This document shows positions 1 through 25,312 of a DNA stretch of 25,312 nt, one piece after another. Position 1 is the first letter of the stretch. The number at the start of each line of letters is the position of its first letter. This DNA is from Cristatella mucedo (lineage: Eukaryota; Bryozoa; Phylactolaemata; Cristatellidae), in the NCBI GenBank assembly GCA_009760855.2, contig WPIO01000563.1, positions 1-25,312 on the forward strand, in the 5' to 3' direction. The translations under genes and the position numbers were made by a program. A model generated the notes under the pieces. That model had not been told where the DNA came from. It saw only the letters and a program-made list of their open reading frames with translations, and ran no database searches.

Positions 1-1039
1 CATTTATCGTGAAACGCTTTCGCGTTTTTTTCGTGCGCCGCTTCAGGCCGCTCGAACATGTTGGAGTCTTTCTCGGGGGATGGTATTTTCGCTTAGGGGC
101 AACTCTACGCGGCCGTTTCATGGGTCAGTCATCCGTATAACATTTGCTTTGCCCTCAAACACAATCCACATTTTTACGATGACAAAAAAACGGTGTACCA
201 AGAGTTACTAGACATGTAAGTCTATGTAAACTATTGTATTTCTACCAAAGACTCTGCAAAGTGAGTCCACAGATGTGAGTGTGTGTGTGAGAGAAAGAGA
301 GAGAGAGAGAGGGGCAAACAGACAGACAAAAACAAGTGAGCTCCACATTGCCGTTTCTCTCTCTCCTCTCTCTATTTCTCTCTCCTCTTTTCGTTCGCTC
401 CTCTTCTCTATCTTCCTCTCTAGCTCTCTCTTCTTCTCTCCTCTCCCTCCTCCATCCCTACCCTCCCCTCCGCTAGTGTAGATCCTTCACCCCACCTCCC
501 TCCCCATCCCCTACCTCCATCCCTACCTCCCTCCATCCCTCCCTCTCTCATCTCCTATTCCCCCCCCCGACCATTATCAAGTGGAGGATCCGGCTGCAAC
601 ATATACATCTTCTCGTATTGCTTTTCGTCGTCCGGCTTGTTGCGACTATCCACAATTGATTTGGGAGTTTATCCAATCTACCGTTTGCGTTTAGGCGCTT
701 TGTGACCTTTCGAGACGTTGTTTGGGCCATATTGCTGTGCCCACACTGGGTGGCACGATGCAAAGATGCCAGGGGAGGTGTGATGCCGTTTGCAAGCGTC
801 CAGTTGCGAGCACAGTTCTCTGTTGTTGCACACCCGTTTTTTTGACAATGCTTGACTTTGCGGCGCACTGCGCTCGATTGATCCATAGAGGATAGTTTGT
901 CCCGCACCTTCTGAGCTCTGTTCATCACCGGCACTTCTCTCCTCTCTCTTTGTAGACTTAAAGCACCACAGTCACGAGGAGATGGTGAGTTTTTCTGGAG
1001 AGCCTGCATCGGGAGCACGAATATCACTCGTCTCTACAG
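1..1039. other. Upstream region without a recognised gene
   Basis: No open frame here has recognisable homology, and the expected preceding CPD exon (signal peptide and HH-Y-EL start) could not be found. The stretch includes the GA/CT-rich tract given separately. It could be an intron or 5' flank. Confidence 0.5.
271..555. repeat. GT/GA microsatellite followed by CT-rich and CCTCCATCC-type tract
   Basis: A short GT run and a GA run (to about 312) are followed by pyrimidine-rich sequence (355-470) and degenerate repeats of ccctacctcc/ctccatcc (483-545). Open frames here are compositional artefacts. Confidence 0.85.
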
Positions 1040-23725
<22,686 letters not shown>

Positions 23726-25312
23726 CGGGTATGCCTAGCTCCGTGCATCCCGTTCACCTGGCGTACCCGCTGGACCGTTCCTGCATACTTATCAAACCGA
23801 GCTCTGGCTGGCTACGCGCCCTCCCCGGGGGAACTTTGGCAGCTTCATGGCATATGGTTGTTTCCACTCTTACTCACGTCTTGACTCCGAGCACAACGTT
23901 TTTTTGTTTTTTTGCCTCACGGCTACGTTTGGGCGGTGTGCTGGTGGTAACGGACCTTTGCTTCTGCTGTCGTTGCCGTTAATGTTTGTAGCCACTGCCC
24001 TTGACGTCCGTCCCAATGTCCGCTGGGACGGCTGGGCTAGGTAACGATCTTGTGCCAGTAAACCCTCGACTAGCGTGCCCTGCAACTTGGCTGGCAAATT
24101 GCTCCATCGCACTGGTTCCTTAACTCTCCGTGAAGGGGCACTTGGTGGTGGCGATGGGAATAGGTTGCAGGTCCTGGTCAATTGCCTTCACTACTGGGCC
24201 GGTGAACACTGCATGTTCGCCGGCCAATCACAGAGCGCTTTACGGTGCATTCGTCGAGGCGCCGAGCACATTTCAGCCTGCGGTCGGTCCGTCCGGCTTG
24301 ATGCCCGCGTGGTGCGCCTGTATTATAAAACCGTACGCAGTATCCGTTTAATTTCTTGGCAACAATTGCTTGCCATAAACCGGCATGGCGGTGCTTGGCA
24401 AGTATGTACTGCAGGCGGTTTGTGAATGAAATAAGTGTTCTGTCGTTTGTGTACGACATCGGGGAGCTGGTCTCAACGAATTCCGCATTGTTCTATGGCG
24501 GCCAAATGTTTTTCCAACGCTGTGCAGGGGCGGATGGTGGTTACGGTATTGATTTGTTTCTGCTGGAGTGGCCACCAGGCTGACTGCTCCGGCATCCTAC
24601 CCATCCCGCGTGTCGTGGGAGGAGATATCTGCCCGTGCTGCTGCTTGTAGATCTTACCGTTTACTGCTTTGCTGTGGCTCCAGGGTGTGGCTCCTTGTCA
24701 AGGCATTGCCGCCGCCAGGATGTGCATGCGAGCCCTGCTTTTGCCGAGAGCGGCCATCTTCACTTGCTTGGCTGCCTCGTGCCTTCTACCCCCAATGCCT
24801 TGTTAGCTGAGGGTGGCTTTGCATTGGGCAGCCCATCTTGCGAGCCCGGCATGTCACTTGCCTGCTTTTTTACCAATCTTTGTGCGCGCTTGGCACTATT
24901 GACGGTGTACGGCCTTCTGTCAGAACGGTTCTGCAGCAACCACTTCTGCGTGGATACATTTGCGGCACTTGCAGCAAATATTGTGGCGCTATCAATGTAG
25001 CAGTTTAACTTGAGCACTAGAAGATTGTTGGCAAGTGATCAATTTGCCCGCTGGATAGCGGTCGAGCTAGAAAGAAGAGTACAGGATAAGGAATAGTTCC
25101 CACGACTGCACAGGAAGAATGCAGTGGAGCCAGAGAATTGTATGTATGCTACCAATAATGGAATCTCTCTTTAAAGGGAGGACTAGCCCGTTAGGAAACC
25201 ACCGCCACGAAATAGTCTCATCGAATCAAGCCATCTTGACTGCCTTAGTAGCTGCATCTAAGCGAAAATGGTTGCCTCTACTAGAAAAAAACTCCTTGAA
25301 TATGGGATGCCG
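23726..25312. other. Downstream region without a recognised gene
   Basis: Short open frames on both strands have no family resemblance. The missing acidic tail exon of the CPD-like gene or its 3' UTR could lie here, but I cannot place either. No tRNA, rRNA or repeat of the LINE family is seen. Confidence 0.5.

Noticed and set aside
24007-24033. Short inverted repeat ccgtccca...tgggacgg
   Set aside because: An 8-bp stem without other context is not significant.

Overview
This is a stretch of animal (invertebrate) nuclear DNA. It carries one interrupted gene on the + strand with GT-AG introns, long GT and GA microsatellites, and degraded LINE, SINE and Tc1-like copies. No bacterial-style operons or RNA genes are visible. 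The exons are GC-rich and most introns are not. The sequence does not let me name the phylum.

The gene is a carboxypeptidase D-like, membrane-anchored M14B metallocarboxypeptidase. I can trace 19 exon segments between about 1040 and 23725. They encode three carboxypeptidase-plus-transthyretin-like (TTL) repeats, a transmembrane helix near 23499-23562 and a short tail. Domain A (1040 to about 10230) keeps the zinc ligands, the Asn-Arg pair, the Tyr and the catalytic Glu. Domain B (about 10250-19045) and domain C (about 19046-23300) keep the fold landmarks but have lost the key residues (Tyr and Gly replace the first zinc His), so they look like pseudo-enzyme modules. The start of domain A and the signal peptide were not found and are probably upstream of the window.

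Many exons contain one-base indels relative to the protein homology, mostly in short homopolymers. Splice sites are intact and I saw no independent nonsense substitutions. This fits uncorrected long-read errors better than an old pseudogene, but the sequence alone cannot settle it.

Introns and flanks: 1-1039 is upstream and has a CT/GA-rich tract. The first intron (1114-3824) holds a Tc1/mariner transposase relic on the minus strand (about 2050-2810) and a LINE scrap. The introns at 5465-7966, 8111-9851, 13046-16197, 16619-18966 and 20170-20960 hold 3'-end fragments of one L2/CR1-like LINE family in both orientations. Several end in the same stem-loop followed by ATT repeats. A tRNA-derived SINE near 22945-23077 appears to carry that same LINE tail. 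Other features are a 137-base GT run (9012-9148), a roughly 580-base GA-rich tract starting five bases inside the 10858 intron, a 39-base palindrome (17881-17919) and a 15-bp perfect hairpin (14565-14601). I recognise nothing from about 23726 to the end.
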